The position numbers were made by a program, and so were the translations under genes. A stretch of 64,000 nt of DNA. It comes from Bolinopsis microptera. Its lineage: Eukaryota > Ctenophora > Tentaculata > Lobata > Bolinopsidae. Shown here piece by piece: positions 25,219 through 39,530 of the stretch (within the stretch, counting starts at the first letter, position 1; the number at the start of each line of letters is the position of its first letter). Where the stretch lies: positions 14,831,628 through 14,895,627 of the forward strand of contig NC_087075.1 in assembly GCF_026151205.1 (NCBI RefSeq), in the 5' to 3' direction. The notes below the pieces were generated by a model. It did not search any database and was not told the DNA's origin. It was given only the letters and a program-made list of their open reading frames with translations.

Positions 25219-28200
25219 AAAGAAAAGTAAGAGCATTTAGTGTCTCGGAAAAATCCATAGCCAAAAAGTCAAAAGATGAGTCTAATTTCTGGGATCTGGA
25301 ATAACCATTGGAAGATCTTACATACAAGGTAAAACGAATAAAACAAATTTATTGTTATTATATAATACTTACTAGTGTATCCCGGCCTACGGCCCGGGAT
25401 TTCACGCCGCAGTTAAAAAGGGTAGAGTAATTACCGCTGAGTCAAAACCCGGATTAAGGCAGCAATCTATTATTCGGAGTGCCCTCACGTATCCAAGAGT
25501 AATGCTTTAAAAGAGAGTAATTCTAATGAATAATCAATAGAAATTAACCCCTTAACACCAATGCAACCAACCAGCCTATCATATTTTGTGAACATGCATT
25601 CCATTGTCGTATGAAAGTATGAACTCTCTCTAACATCCAAAACAGACCCGTTTGAGCACTCCCTCCCCTAATACGTTTATAGTATTATATGACCATGTAA
25701 TATATACGCCATGTATTAATATACGCTAACATATGCAGAGGAGAGCTAGCCCTGTAACTCTTGCCGTTCTTCTCAGCCATTTATGTAACGATCATTTTGT
25801 TGTACAAAACCATCAATTCAACCACTTACCTACCACCGCCCGATTTTTATAAAATTTTGCTTTATTGGCTTCGTCAGAGGTTTTGTCGGCACTATACCGG
25901 AAAAACCAGTCCCGTAACTATACCGTTTTTTTTGAATTACCGTTCGGAAAATACACACAGACACAGCACACTGAACCACACACACAGACACACACACATT
26001 CTGTGTTAAAATTTGATAATACACTTGCTATGACCCTGAACCTTTGTATCGTCTCATTGCTCAATCCAAAATATCACTCTCTAACAACATATTACTTTGG
26101 ATATTCAGTTTTAGAAACTGTCCCTGGTATGCTGATGCTCGGTGTTGTTTTCTGAAGTTGTGAGGTTGATGTGGTTAGTGAACCTGCCCAATGGATTGAC
26201 TGCTTATCAGAGTAAAGTGTGAATATGCATTCTATGTTAAATTGTATGTGTGGCACCAAATTAGCTTTGAATAATCTAGCTAAGATAAAATATTTTGATA
26301 ACAAATTAAGTGCAATGTCAAATGCATACCGAATGAAAAATGAAATGAAGAAACTAGATGTAGAAGTATTATTTATATCAATATTGAATTCTTGTGTTGA
26401 CCATACTATTATTATCATAATATGCTAGGTACTGATATCAGGCGAGGAATTAACAGTGTTCTCGAGAACACCTGAAGGTGACGAGAAGCAGAAGGTGGAA
26501 GAGGATAGTTTCCTCTTAGTAGATGTTGAAGAAGAGAAATGTACTTACAGAACGGTGGGCGTGAGAGTTTCACCACACTGTTCTATACTCAAACTCAGAG
26601 ATTCGATACTAAATTAATCATAACAATTTCCTAAAAAAACCGCCTTCTTTTGAACATCATTTATAAAGTAAGCACCTATAACATAGTATCTCTATTCTTT
26701 AAGCTCCTGTAAGTTTCCACTTCATTTCAGGACTATACCTCTGGAGACGATTGATCAGTGGGACAGTTCTTATCCTGCTCGTTTGTTGATGTAGTTTACT
26801 GTTGACAAGACACGCAAACTCAACCGCACCACCAAACCGGAGATAGTGGATCGTTTCTGTCAAGCAACAGGATATCAACAAGGAATAGGGAGTGTATTTC
26901 ATTTCATCGATTAAAGGACTATGCCACCTTACCTTCTTCAGAAGGAATATCTTTTAGTATGAAATGTTTCAATGTTAGCTTTTATTAGCCGAACCTTATT
27001 TCCGGTAGGTTTTCATCTTAAAAATACTTTAAATTGATTGTGCCACAATTATAAAAAACAAAAATACAGTTTTAGGATTATCTGATAGTTGAAGTTGTAA
27101 CCATTAAAAACAGGTTGCAACAAGGAGTCATCCAGAGTGTTGAAGAGTACGGGTACATGGTGAACTGGATCACGGAGTAAACAGCCTTCCTCAACAAGAG
27201 TGCAGTGCTCCAGAAGAAGTGTGATATTGTCCGGGTGTGGTCATACGGTTAACGATGGCAACCTTATTTAGGTGAGGTGTGTACTAAATTGTGCAGCCCC
27301 GGGGATTATTAAATTGTTTTTATTTCTCTCGTCCAGAGTTTCAGATTGAATAATACAATATAAGTTTGACTCAAATCTATAATCTTCTGAAATTTCTGTG
27401 CAATTCCTAAGAAGAATTACGTGAGTTATTAAAGGGGCGCGTATGGGCAGTTACTTCTGGGCCTCTTGTATAATTGGGTACTCTGCAGTGTAGTCGGGTT
27501 CTACATTTATAATTAAAATATTAATTTTAGCAGAGGAGATAAATTATTAATCAACTCTTATTAACTGTCTAATAGCACAGTCTACTTAACACAGGACTGT
27601 ACGCGGTAGGATGAAAGCACTTTCGGAAAAACAGTAACCACGTTTCTCGTGTTCCTTGACGCCAGGTCACCTTGTTAATATCTCCGGTTAAGAAACAGCT
27701 GCTAACGGACTGAGATGTACCTTCCTTGGGGGGTATCCGGTAGGTACTCTTCCACTTAGGACTGTTTTTGCTGGGGTGATGCAACGGTCAATTAATTCTG
27801 TATTCATAAAAACCCCAACTGACATACATTAATTGACATTAATTGACATTAAATGACATAAATTGACATTAATTGACATTAATTGACATTAATTGACATT
27901 AGTCGATAAATATTCAAGATATCACGTCAATTTAAGTTTAGATCGGTTCAAAAAAACAAAATGACTTAAATAAGTATGAGTAGTTCTTATCTGTTGTTCC
28001 TTAGGTTCAAAGACCACCAAAAAAATTTTCAGCTTCCAACTCTTCCCATCCTTCGTCCCCACCGCCACGCCCATAGTTTTATAGGTTTCTTATACAGGTA
28101 AAATACCTAGAATCGGCTTTTTTTTAGTATGAAGGAGTAATGTTAGCTGTTGTAAAATTCGTTATTCAAAAATAAATGTCATGAAGGCATTTCGTTAATG

Positions 28201-30137
28201 TGGGGTTTAAGTTCTGATGATGTTGAAGAACCACGCCTTCTGGATGCCAGCCCATTAAAAATTAAATTTCGGGAACCGTATTATTTTAGTTTTATTGTTA
28301 ATGATCTGATTTTTTTCACATTTCACATTTCCATATGTTGATAGTAGTGAATAAATTGATGATATAAACGTGTCTAAAGTGCTTAAAAATATGGTAGATC
28401 TACATATTCTCTGTCGAAAATTATCATGTCAATTAATGTCAGTATTCCAAAATTTTTGCAAAACTGACATTAATTGACATTAATTGACATTATTGACATT
28501 AATTGACATTAAGTGACATTAATTGAACGGTTGCATTCCCCCGTTATTGCTAGAGTAGGAACCGACCGGTCGTATGTTTTGGCTGCCGGACCAAAAAGAC
28601 GATATTCCGGTTCGTCGCATTTTTCCGGGCCGATCCGGGTAATAAGAAGAAGATATTTAGGCTGCCGAAAATTGAGATTAATCCCTTGATTGTGGTTTAT
28701 CAATTAGAATATTAAAAGCCATGTGGACACAATGAGAAGTGCTTTAGCAGTCCGACTAACTGTGTTCACGGCCCTATTTCAAATTTCAACCAAACTTCGC
28801 GTCTGTGAGCAGCAGTCACTTTTGATATGTTGGTGCGAGCAGTGCAGAAGGTCACGGATTGATCTGCTGTAATGAAGCAGGGAGCTAGAAACGAAGTTGG
28901 AATAAAATCCAAAACATTGCAAGCATTCACTGCGCCTTGCCTCGCACAAAAAGTACAAATTGCTCAGTAAGTAAAGCCCAAGATCGCAGCTGCCAGTGCA
29001 GGCTCATGATAAGTTCGTGCGTCAATATAACCGAGGATAATGTCCAAAGTTTTTAATGGCATGATGCCTTTGTTTTAATCCTTGACATGTAAGGGGAGTT
29101 AGCAACGGGTTTGTTTTACCACAATAAAGCAGGGACCCCCTGGTCTCTCTTGAAATTGCTCAAAGTAAGAGCATAAATGGTAGCTGTTTTGACTCTGAAC
29201 CCACTCAAAAATCTCACATCAACGGGTCTTGAACATTCGCTGACGAGATACCAGGCTGACCGGGAGCTTGGAAGTTAACCGTCACTGAGAGCAATGGACC
29301 TGGATTGCCCTTAGGTAAGAATTTGACAGAAATATTAGGACATTATAGGAACACTTAAAAGAAATGTCCTGTGAATATCCGGCCAAATTTTTTGGAAACG
29401 CGGACCGAAACCGGAACCGGAACCGGAGATTAAAGCCGAATATCCGGCTGGAACCGGATTCAGCCGGATACCGGTCAGTTCCTATGCTAGAGGAGCGTTA
29501 TTTCTACGTAGGTCCAGGAGATATTTCTTCTTCTGGCTATTAAATATATTACTTGTTTACTTAAAAACTTACTATGTGTTTATTATATCGCGATGTTTCT
29601 TTTATTCACACAAAATAACCCCCGTTTGACCCTGAATATCCTACAGGGCTCCGTACACCTAATACCATCTGAAGGACATGACAACATAAGAGTGTACTGG
29701 AGGTGTAACCCTGCTAAACGCAAGTTAGCCGCAAGTCCCCCATTAACCCTGAAAACAATGTGAGTTGTACCCTGTTCTTGATATGCTATAGGTTCATTTT
29801 TAGTAGATAAATTAAGGATTTACTGTGTATAAGGTACACAAGTCTCTACTGTAGCTACTCACTAGAATATTTGGTTAGAAGTTGTAAACATAATTTGGGG
29901 GGGTAACAGTGTAAATCATTGTAAATGTAACATGTAAAATGTAACAGTGTAAATCATGGCAAATGTAACAGTGTTAATGTAACAGTGTTACAACTCTCAG
30001 ACAGTGCTGTTGAGTACATTGAACTGCCATGTAATCCATGGAGACACCCTGCTACCAACTAAAGAAGGGTGATATGGTTGGAGGATGTGGAGTGGTCAGG
30101 TTACTAAACGTGGGGTGTAATGTCTCATCTTGAGACG
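25219..30137 (+). CDS. PDCD11: Rrp5/PDCD11 fragment copy 4, eight exons
   Basis: Exons: B 25219-25328, C 26115-26212, D 26429-26503, E 26731-26889, F 27114-27271, G 27595-27739, A 29647-29759, H 30001-30137. The end of exon E and its donor are poorly preserved (AGGAATAGG then GAGTG), and the exon A donor reads AATGTGAG for the usual AAGGTGAG. Exon H has a clean CTCTCAG acceptor. Confidence 0.8.
25952..25998 (+). repeat. (ACACACAG)n microsatellite, unit 4
   Basis: Interrupted by GCACACTGAACC near its middle. Confidence 0.88.
27773..28542. mobile_element. GGGGG-end DNA transposon, copy 4
   Basis: Left flank ACTGTTTTTGCT, right flank GTTATTGCT. Long regular 10-mer blocks on both sides (about 27826-27900 and 28466-28525). 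Confidence 0.75.
28556..29484. mobile_element. hAT-like transposon, copy 4
   Basis: TGCTAGAG is intact on both sides, and the left terminus TAGGAACCGACCGGT is intact. Confidence 0.82.
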
Positions 30138-31580
30138 GTCAGTAGTCTGTACTTCAGTCCAGTAGTCTGTAGTTTAGTCATAGCACTGTAGTTCAGTCAG
30201 TATTCTGTATTTTTCAGGTCAGTAAGTCTGTAGTTCAGTCAGTAGGTCTGTAGTTCCATCGTAGTCTGTAGTTCAGTCATAGTTCTGTACTTCAGTCAGT
30301 AGTCTGTACTACATCCCAGTAGTCTGTATTCAGTCAGTATTCTGTAGTTCATTCAGTAAGTCTGTACTTCAGTCAGTAGTCTGTACTTGTCAGTCAGTAT
30401 CCTGTAGTTCAGTCAGTATCTGTAGTTCAGTCAGTAGTCTGTACTTCAGTCCAGTAGTCTTGTACTTCAGTCAGTATCTGTACCTTCAGTCAGTATCTGT
30501 AGTTCAGTCATAGTCTGTAGTTCAGTCTTAGTCCTGTACTTGCCAGTCAGTAGTCTTACGTTCAGTCAGTAGTCTGTAAGTGTTCCAGTCAGTAGTCTGT
30601 AGATTTCAGTCAGTAGTCTGTACTTCAGTCAGTAGTCTGTATTCTTCAGTCAGTAGTCCTGTAGTTCAGTCAGTAGTCTGTAGTTCAGGTCAGAGTCTGA
30701 GTTTTAGGTCAGTAACTGTAGTGCATCAGTATCTGTACTTCAGTCATGAGTCTGTACTTCAGTCAGTAGTCATGTACTTCAGTCAGTATTCTGTACTTCA
30801 GTCAGTAGTCGGTAGTTCAGTCAGTAGTCTGTACTTCAGTCAGTAGTCTGTTACTTCATCAGTAGTCAGTACTTCAGTCAGTAGGCTGTAGTTCAGTCAG
30901 TAGTCTGTACTTCAGTCCAGTTAGTCTGTAGTTTAGTCAGTAGCATGTATTCATCATAGTCCTGTAGGTCAGTCATAGTCTGTATTCAGTCATTTGTCTG
31001 TATTTGCAGTCAGTAGTCTGTAGTTCAGTCATAGTCTGTACTTCAGTCAGTAGTCTGGTACTTGCAGTCAGTAGTCTGTACGTCAGTCAGTATCTGTACT
31101 CAGTCAGTAGTCTGTACTTCTGTCATAGTCTGTAGTTCAGCTCGTAGTCTGTACATCAGGTCAGTAGCCTGAGTTTAGTTCAGTAGCATGTAGTTCAGTC
31201 AGTAGTCTGTAGTTCAGTCAGTAGTCCTGTAGTTCAGCAGTCAGTATCTGTAGTTCAGCCAGTTAGTCTGTAGTTCAGTCAGTAGTCCTGTACTTCAGTC
31301 AGTAGTCTGTACTCAGTCAGTAGTCTGGACTTCAGTCAGTAGTCTGTGTTCAGTCAGTATGTCTTGTAGTTCAAGTCAGTAGTCTGTACTTAGTCAGTAG
31401 TCTGGTACTTCATCAATAGTCTGTAGTTTTTTTCATGTCAGTAGTCTGTACTTCAGTCAGTTCCAGGACTTCAGTCATAGTCTGTAGTTTCAGTCAGGAG
31501 TCCTGTATTCTGTCCAGTATCTGTAGTTTCGTCAGTAGTCCTGTATTCAGTCAGTAGTCTGTACGTCAGTCTAGTCAGTC
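30138..31580 (+). repeat. 19-bp minisatellite, array 5
   Basis: Marker variants near 30184, 30942 and 31185, spaced about 758 and 243 bp. Confidence 0.95.
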
Positions 31581-32380
31581 TTTATATCACCTTGTATTAT
31601 GTACTGCCCGTGTATGATACCTCGAGAGCCTCATGCTATGGTCCCATATGAATGATAATGAACAAAAATGATATGATTATATCGTATAAATGATATTGAA
31701 TACGAAAGTTTAGTTCTTGATGGATTGCACTACCCCGAGGCAGTACTCTGCATTAACGCCGTAAAATGTTTAATTACAATCAATTTAAAGATATATCACA
31801 CATACATAATAAAATACACTATTAGGAATGAAAATAGTTTCTTATCTTCTACATAATTTAGAACAGTAATACAGAGTCGAAAAGAATGTCACAGATATCT
31901 ATCAGGAAAATGGCAGTGATTAGTTGGATGGCGTGTAGCATTGTAAATACTCGAAGATAGACATATTCGTTCTGCGATAAAAGTTTTGTGTTTCGTTTGC
32001 TGTACTCCCGCAACTTAATCACACCTTTTTTTCACACAGGTCCTAAACCTGGGCAACGTAGCGACTGTGGAGTGTGGGTATTCTGATTACCAAAATTTGT
32101 CAGTGAACACTAAACAGTTTGGTAATTAGTTTAAGCACGATATTAAACTACCGAAATCACTCTCCTGAGTAACATGCCTCGGATGGGAACTCATTTGTGA
32201 ATTTTTGCTCGTTCGATATCTATCTGCTATGTTGAGTTTTCATTCAGCATCGGTGTATTTTTCTCAAATTAACACCAGAGTAGAACCAATTGTCCGCCCA
32301 AAATTTACCTGAAACTGGCCGTGGTTTCTGAGTGTGGATATTGATTAAATACAGAATTCTTTAAAAATTGTATTTTTCAG

Positions 32381-35300
32381 AAAGAAAAAGTAGAAGCATA
32401 TATTCTTCGGAAAAATCCCTAGCCAAAAAAGTCCTAAAGATGAATCTATTTCTGATCTTGGGAAAACCATTGGAAGATCTTACATACAAGGTAAAAGATA
32501 AAACACATTTAAATTGTTAATCAAATATATTACTAGTGAAACCCGGCCTACGCCGGGATTTCATCTGCCCGCAGTTTAAAAAGGGTAGGAGTAATTACCC
32601 GCTGAGTCATACCCGATTAGCAGCAATTCTATTCGATTGCCTCACGTATCCAATAGATCTTAAAATATAAGTAATTCTTAAATGCATAATCAATAGAAAG
32701 TAAACCCATAAACACCATGCACCACACCAGCCTATCATATTTGTGAACATGCATTACATTGTCGTATGAAAGTTGAACTCCTCTACAGTCCAAACAGACC
32801 GGTTTGAGCACTTCCCTCCAGCAAATAATTTTTATAGTATTATTGACCATTTAATATATAATAGCGCCATGTAATATATACGGGCTACATATGCAAGAGA
32901 GAGCTAGCCCGAAACTCTTGCCGTTCTTCTCAGCATTTTATGTTAACATATTTTTTGTGGTACAAAACCTTCAATAAACCACTTACCACCGGCCGATTTT
33001 TATAAAATTTGCTTATTGAGCTTCGTCATGAGTTTGTCGGCACTATACCGAAAAACCAGTCCCGTAACTATTACCGTTTTTTTTGTTTAACCGTTCGAAA
33101 TTAACACACAGACCCACCCACAAACAACAACACAGACACACACACATACTGGTGTTATTACGTTGATAATACACTTGCATGACCTGACCTTTGTAAATCG
33201 TCTCATTGGCACAAATCCAAAATATCACTCTCTAACACATATTAAAGCGGGATATTCTGTTTTAGAAACTCCCAGGGTATGCTGATGCCTCGGTGTTGTT
33301 TCTGAGTTGGTGATGTTTGATGTGTAGTGAACCTGCCCAATGATTTGACTGGCTTTAATCAGAGGTAAGTGAATATGCATTTCTATGTTAAATTGTATGT
33401 GTGGCACCAAATACAGCTTTGAATTAGATCTAGCTAAGATAAAATATTTTGATAACAAATTAAAGTTGCAATGTTAAGATGCCTACCGAATGAAAATGAA
33501 ATGAAGAAACTAGATGTTAGAAGTACTTATATCAGCAATATTGAATTCTCTGTGTTGAGCATAGCGAATAATATCATAATTATGCAAGGTACTGATACAG
33601 CGGATTTAACATGTTATCGAGAACAACGCTAAGGGTGACGAGAAGATAGGTGTAAGAGGTTAGTTTCCGCTGTTGTAGGATTTGAAGAAGAGAAATGTAC
33701 AACAGAACGGTGGCGTGAGAAGTTTCACCACACTGGTTTCTATACTCAACTCAAGATTCGTACTAATATTAATCATAACAATTTCTAAACAGCCTTCTTT
33801 TGAACATCAATTTATAATGTAAGCCCCCTATAACATAGTTCTCTATTCTTTAAGCTCCTGTAAGTTCCACTTCATTTCAGGAACTAGACCACTGTGACGT
33901 TTTGTATCATGGACAGTTTCTTATCCAGCATCGGTTGTTGATGTAGTTACTGTTGACAGACACGCAAACTCAACCTCACCACCAAACCGGAGATAGTGAA
34001 CGTTTCTGTCAAGCAACAGGATATCAACAAAATATGGAAGGTGAATTCATGTCGATTTAAAGGACTAGTGACGCACATGTACCCTTCTCATAAGATATCT
34101 TTTTAGTATGAAATGTTTCTATGTTGCTTTATCGCCGAACCTTATTTCCGGTAGGTTTTCATCTAAAAATACTTTAATGATTGTGCCACTATTTTAAAAC
34201 AAAAATACAGTTATTAGGATTATCTGATATTGAAGTTTTGTAAACATTAAATCAGGTGCTACAAGGAGTCATCCCAGCGTGTTGAAGAGTACGGGTACGG
34301 GTGACGTGGGAGTCAAAGGAGTAACCGCCTTCCTCAACAAGAAGTGCAGTGCTCCTGAAAGAAGTGTGATAGTTGTCCGGGTGGTGGTCAATACGGTTAA
34401 CGATGGGCAACCTTATTTAGGTGAGGTGTTTATAATTGGTGGCAGCCCGGTGAATTATTAAAATTGTTTTTATTTCTCTCCTCCAGAGTTTTTGAGATTT
34501 GAATAATACAATAATAAGTTTTGACTCATATCTATAATCACTGAAATTTCTGTCAATACTAATAAGAATTACGTGAGTTATTAAAGGGTCGGCGTATGGG
34601 CAGTTTTACTTCTGGCCACTCTGTATTAATGTGGGGTTAGCTCGGCAGTGTAGTCAGGGTCATACCTTTATAATTAAAATATTTAATTTTAGCATGGGAG
34701 AATAAATTATTAATATCTCTTATTAACTGTCTAATTTAACACAGTCGAAATTAACACAGGCCCTGTACGGCGGTAGGATGAAAGCACTTTCGAGAAAACA
34801 GTACCACGGTTCTCTCCTCTGACGCCAGTCACCTTGTTAATATCACCGTTTAAGAAACAGGCTGCTAACGGACCTGAGATGTAACCTTCCTTGGGGGTAT
34901 CCTGGTAGGTACTCTTCCACTTAGGTGACTGTTTTTGCTGGGGGTGATGCAACGTCAATTAATGTCAGTATTCCATAAAAACCCCAAACTGAAAACATGC
35001 ATTAATTGACATTATTGCATAAATTGACATTAATGACATTAATGACATAATTGACATTTAATTGACATTATCGTAAATATTCAAAGATATTCACGCTAAT
35101 GGTAAGGTTAGATCGGTTCAAAAAAACAAAATGTCCTTAATAATTACGAGTAGTTCTTATCTGTTGATCCTAGTTCAAAGACCACCAAAAAAATTCAGCT
35201 TCCAACTCTTCCATCTTCGGTCCCCCACCGGCCACGCCCATTTTTATTGGTTACTTATAGCCGGTAAAATAGCTAGAATCGGCTTTTTTAGTGATAAGAG

Positions 35301-37296
35301 TAATGTTAGCTGTTTAAAATTCGTTATTCAAAAAAAAGTCATGAAGGCATTTCGTTGTAATGTGGGTTTTAAGTTCTGATGATGTTGAGAATCACGCCTT
35401 TGGATGGCCAAGCCCATTTAGAGAAAATTAAATTCGGGAAACCGTATTATTTTAGTTTATTGATTTAATGATCTGAATTTTTTTCACATTTTCCATTTCC
35501 ATATGTGATAGTAGTGAATAAATTGATTGATATAAACGTTCTAAAGTGCTTAAATAAGTTAAACAACATAATCTCGGGGTCGAACAAAATATCATGTCAA
35601 TTTAATGTCATATTCCCAAAATTGCAAAACTGGACATTCATTGACATTCATTGGCATTAATTGACAATAATTGGACATTAAATTGACATTAATTTGCGTG
35701 CATTCTCCCCCCGTTTTGCTAGAGTAGGAACGAACCCGTCTAAGGATTTGGCTGCGGGACCAGAAAAGACTCGGATATTCCGGTTTGTCGCATTTTTCCG
35801 GGCCGGAACCGGTAATAAGCAGAAGATATTTAAGGCTGCCGAAAATTGAGATAATCCATGATTGTGGGTGTTATCAATTTATAATGTAAAAGCCATTGGA
35901 CACAATGAGAAAGTGCTACAGTCCGACTAACTGGGTTCACGCCCTATTCAAATGTCAACCAAACTTCTGCGCTGTGAGCAGCAGTCACTTGTTGATATGT
36001 TGTGCGAGCAGTGCTGAGGTCACTGATTGATCTGCTGTATGAGCAGAGCTAAAACGAGTTGGAAAAAATCAACACATTGCAAGAATTTCACTGCGCCTTG
36101 CCTATGCACAAATGTACAAAATGCTTCAGTATTAAAGCCCAAGATCCAGCAGGCCAGTGGCAGCTCTTATAATTCGTGGCGTTCAATATAAACCGAGGAA
36201 AATGTCCAAAGTTTTAAATGGCATGTATGGCCTTTGATTTGAATCCTTGACATGTAGGGTAGTTACAACGGTTGTTACCACTATAAAGCAGGGACCCTCT
36301 GGCTCGCTTGAAAGCACATAAGTAAACATAAATGGTAGCTTTTTGACTCTAACCCCCGCAAAAATCTCACATCAACGGGTCTTGAACATTCGCTTACAGA
36401 AACAGGCGACCGTGGAGCGTGGAATTTACGGTCACTGAGAGCAAGGACTGGGCGATGCCCCTTAGAAAAGTTGACAGAAATATTATACATTTTAGGAACA
36501 CTTAAAAAAGAAATGTCCTGTTGAATATCCGGACCAAAATTTGAAACCGGACCGAAACCCGGAACCGGGAACCGGAGCTTACAGCAATATCCGGCTGGAA
36601 ACCGAATCAGGCGGATATCCGGTCAGTTTCCTATGCTAGAGGAGCTTTATTTCTACTATGGTCCCATGGAGATATTTCTTCTTCTGCTATAAATATATTA
36701 CTTGTTTACTTAAAAAACTTACATGTGTTTTATTTTGTATCGCGATGTTTCTTTTAATCACAACTAAATCATCCCCGTTTAACCCTGAATATTCCCTAAC
36801 AGGGCTCCGTAACCTAATACATCTGAAGGACATGTACAACAGTAAGAGTGTAGCTGGAGGTGTAACCCTGCTAAAAAAACGAAGTTAGCCGCCAGAGTCC
36901 TCCTCATAACCCTGAAAACAAGGGGAGTTTACCCTGTCTGAATGATAGCTATAGGTGTCTTTTAGTAGATAAATTAAGGATTTACCGTGTGATAAGGTAC
37001 AGAACATTTCTCTAAACTGAGCTACTCACTAGAATACTTTGGTTCGAAGTTGGTAAACATATGTAACAGTGGTAAAATTATGTAAATGTTACAGTGTAAA
37101 TGTAACAGTGTAAATCATTGCAAATGTGACAGTGTTAATGGAACAGGGTTACAACTCTCAGACAGGTGCTGTTGATACACTTGACCTGCATGTAACCATT
37201 GAGACACCTGCATACCAACAAAGAAGGTAGATGTGGTGAGATGTGGAGGTGGTCAGGTTACAAAAACGTGGGTGTATGTCTTCACATTGATGAACG
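32381..37296 (+). CDS. PDCD11: Rrp5/PDCD11 fragment copy 5, eight exons
   Basis: Exons: B 32381-32490, C 33266-33364, D 33589-33658, E 33881-34036, F 34256-34420, G 34760-34904, A 36803-36922, H 37162-37296. Exon F has a long stretch in one frame that shows the S1 core directly: VKGVTAFLNK, then after indels VVRVVVNTVNDG. Exon A likewise shows LIHLKDMYNSKSV in an open frame. Exon D is about 7 bases short near its start. Confidence 0.82.
33103..33146 (+). repeat. (ACACACAG)n microsatellite, unit 5
   Basis: Contains CCCACCCACAAACAACAA in place of regular units. Confidence 0.85.
34940..35712. mobile_element. GGGGG-end DNA transposon, copy 5
   Basis: Left flank ACTGTTTTTGCT, right flank GTTTTGCT. 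Confidence 0.75.
35725..36633. mobile_element. hAT-like transposon, copy 5
   Basis: TGCTAGAG intact on both sides; the left terminus reads TAGGAACGAACCCGT. Confidence 0.8.
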
Positions 37297-38734
37297 GTCA
37301 TAGTCCTGTACTTACTTCCAGACAGTAGTCTGTAGTTTAGTCAGTAGCATGTAGTCATCATAGTCTGTAGTTCAGTCTAGTCGTAGTTCAGTCAGTAGTC
37401 TGTATTCAGTCAGTAGTCTGTAGTTTCAGTCAGTAGTCTGTACTTCATGTCAGTAGTCCTTACTTCAGTCAGTAGTCAGTAGTTCAGTCAGTAGTCTGTA
37501 GTTCAAGTCAGTAGTCTGTACTTCAGCAGTAGTCTGTACTTCTGTCAGTAGTCTGTAGTTCAGTCAGTATGTCTGTAGTTTCAGTCCCCCCCCCCCCCCC
37601 AGTAGTCTGTACTTCATCAGTAGTCTGTACTTCAGTCAGTAGTCTGTACTTCATCAGTAGTCTGTAGTTCATCAGTAGTCTGTATTTCAGTCATGTAGTC
37701 TGTACGCCTGTCAGTAGTCTGTACTTCAAGTCAGTAGTCTGTATTCAGTCATTAGTCTGTAGTTTCATTCAGTAGTCTGTACTTCAGTCAGTAGTCTGTA
37801 TATTCAGTCAAGTAGTCTGTAAGTTCAGTCCAGTAGTCTGTAGTTCATTCAGTATCTGTATTTAGTCAGTAGTCGTATCAGTCATAGTCTGTACATCAGT
37901 CAGTAGTCTGTACTTCAGTCATATCTGTACTTCAGTCCAGTAGTCTGTACTTCAGTCAGTAGTCTGGAGTGTCAGTCAGTAGTCTGTACTTCAGTCAGTA
38001 TCTGTACTTCAGTCAGTAGTCTGTACTTCAGTCAGTAAGACTGTAGTTCAGTCAGTAGTGCGTGTACTCAGTCAGTAAAGCTGTAGTTTAGTCAGTAGCA
38101 TTAGTTTTCAGTCAGTAGTCTGAGTTCAGTCATAGTCCACCCAGTAGTTTCCATCAGTAGTCTGTATTCAGTCAGTAGTCTGTAGTTCAGTAGTATCTGA
38201 CATCATCAGTATCAGTACTTCATCAGTATTCTGTAAACTTCAGTCAGTAAGTCTGTACTTCAGTAAGTAGTCTGTAACTTCAGTCAGTAGTCTGTAGTTT
38301 CAGTCAGTAGTCTGTACATCAGACAGTAGTCTGTAATTTTAGTCAGTAGCATTAGTTCAGTCAGTAGTCTGTAGTTCACAGTAGTCTGTAAGTTCATCAG
38401 TAGTCTGTAGTTAAAGTCGAGTATCGGGAGTTCAGTCATAAGTCTGTACTTCAGTCAGTAAGTCCTGTACTTCAGTCATAGTCGGTACTGTCAGTCAGTA
38501 GGTCTGGTAGTCAGTCATTAGTCTGTAGTTCGTCAGTAGTCCTGTACTTCAGTCATAAGTCCTGTACTTCATCGCAGTAGACTTATTTCAGTCAGTAGTC
38601 TGTACTTTCATCAGTAGTCTGGTCACTTCATCAGTAGTCTGTAAGTTCATTCGTAGTCTGGAGTTCAGTCAGTATCTGTAATTTAGTCATAGTCTGTATT
38701 TCAGTCAGTAGTCTGTACTACAGTCCTAGTCAGT
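37297..38734 (+). repeat. 19-bp minisatellite, array 6
   Basis: Marker variants near 37345, 38098 and 38348. A private run of 15 C (37586-37600) interrupts one unit. Confidence 0.95.
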
Positions 38735-39530
38735 CTTTATAAGCACTTGGATTATTACTGCCGTGTTATAACCTCGAGACCTCATGCTATGGTCATATAC
38801 AGATAATTAATCAAAATGAAATGATTATATCGTATACATGTATAGTGAATACGAAAGTTTTTATTATTGATGGATTGCACTACCACCGAGCAGTACTCTG
38901 CATTAACGCCTTAAAAAGTTTAATTACAATCAATTTATAGATATACACACATACATAAATAGAAAAACACTAATTAGGGAATGAAATAAGTTCTTATCTC
39001 TACATTAATTTAGAACAGTAATACAGAGTCTGAAAGAATGTCACAGATTATCTTATCAGGAAAAAGCAGTGAAATTGTGGATGGCGTGTAGCATTGTAGA
39101 GAAATAACCTCCGAAGATAGTCATATTTCGTTCTGCGATAAAAGTTTGTGTTTCGTTGCTGTACGTCCCCCGCTACTTAAATCACACCTTTTATCACAAT
39201 TCCTAAACCTGGGCTACGGAGCGACTGTGGAGTGTGGGTATTCTGATTACCAATATGTCACGTAACATCTAAACAGTTTGTAATTAGTTAAGCACGATAT
39301 TAAACACCGGAATCAACTCCTGAGTAGGCCTCAGATAGACTCTTTGTAATTTTTGGCTCGCGATATTATCTGGCTGTGATTTCCAATTCAGCATCGTGAT
39401 TTTTTCTTCAAATTACACATGAGTAGAACCAATTTGTCCATCGCCAAAATTTAGCCTGACACTGGCCGGGTTTTGCTAGTGTGGATATTGATTAAAAATT
39501 TACAGAATTCTTTAAAAATTGTATTTCCAG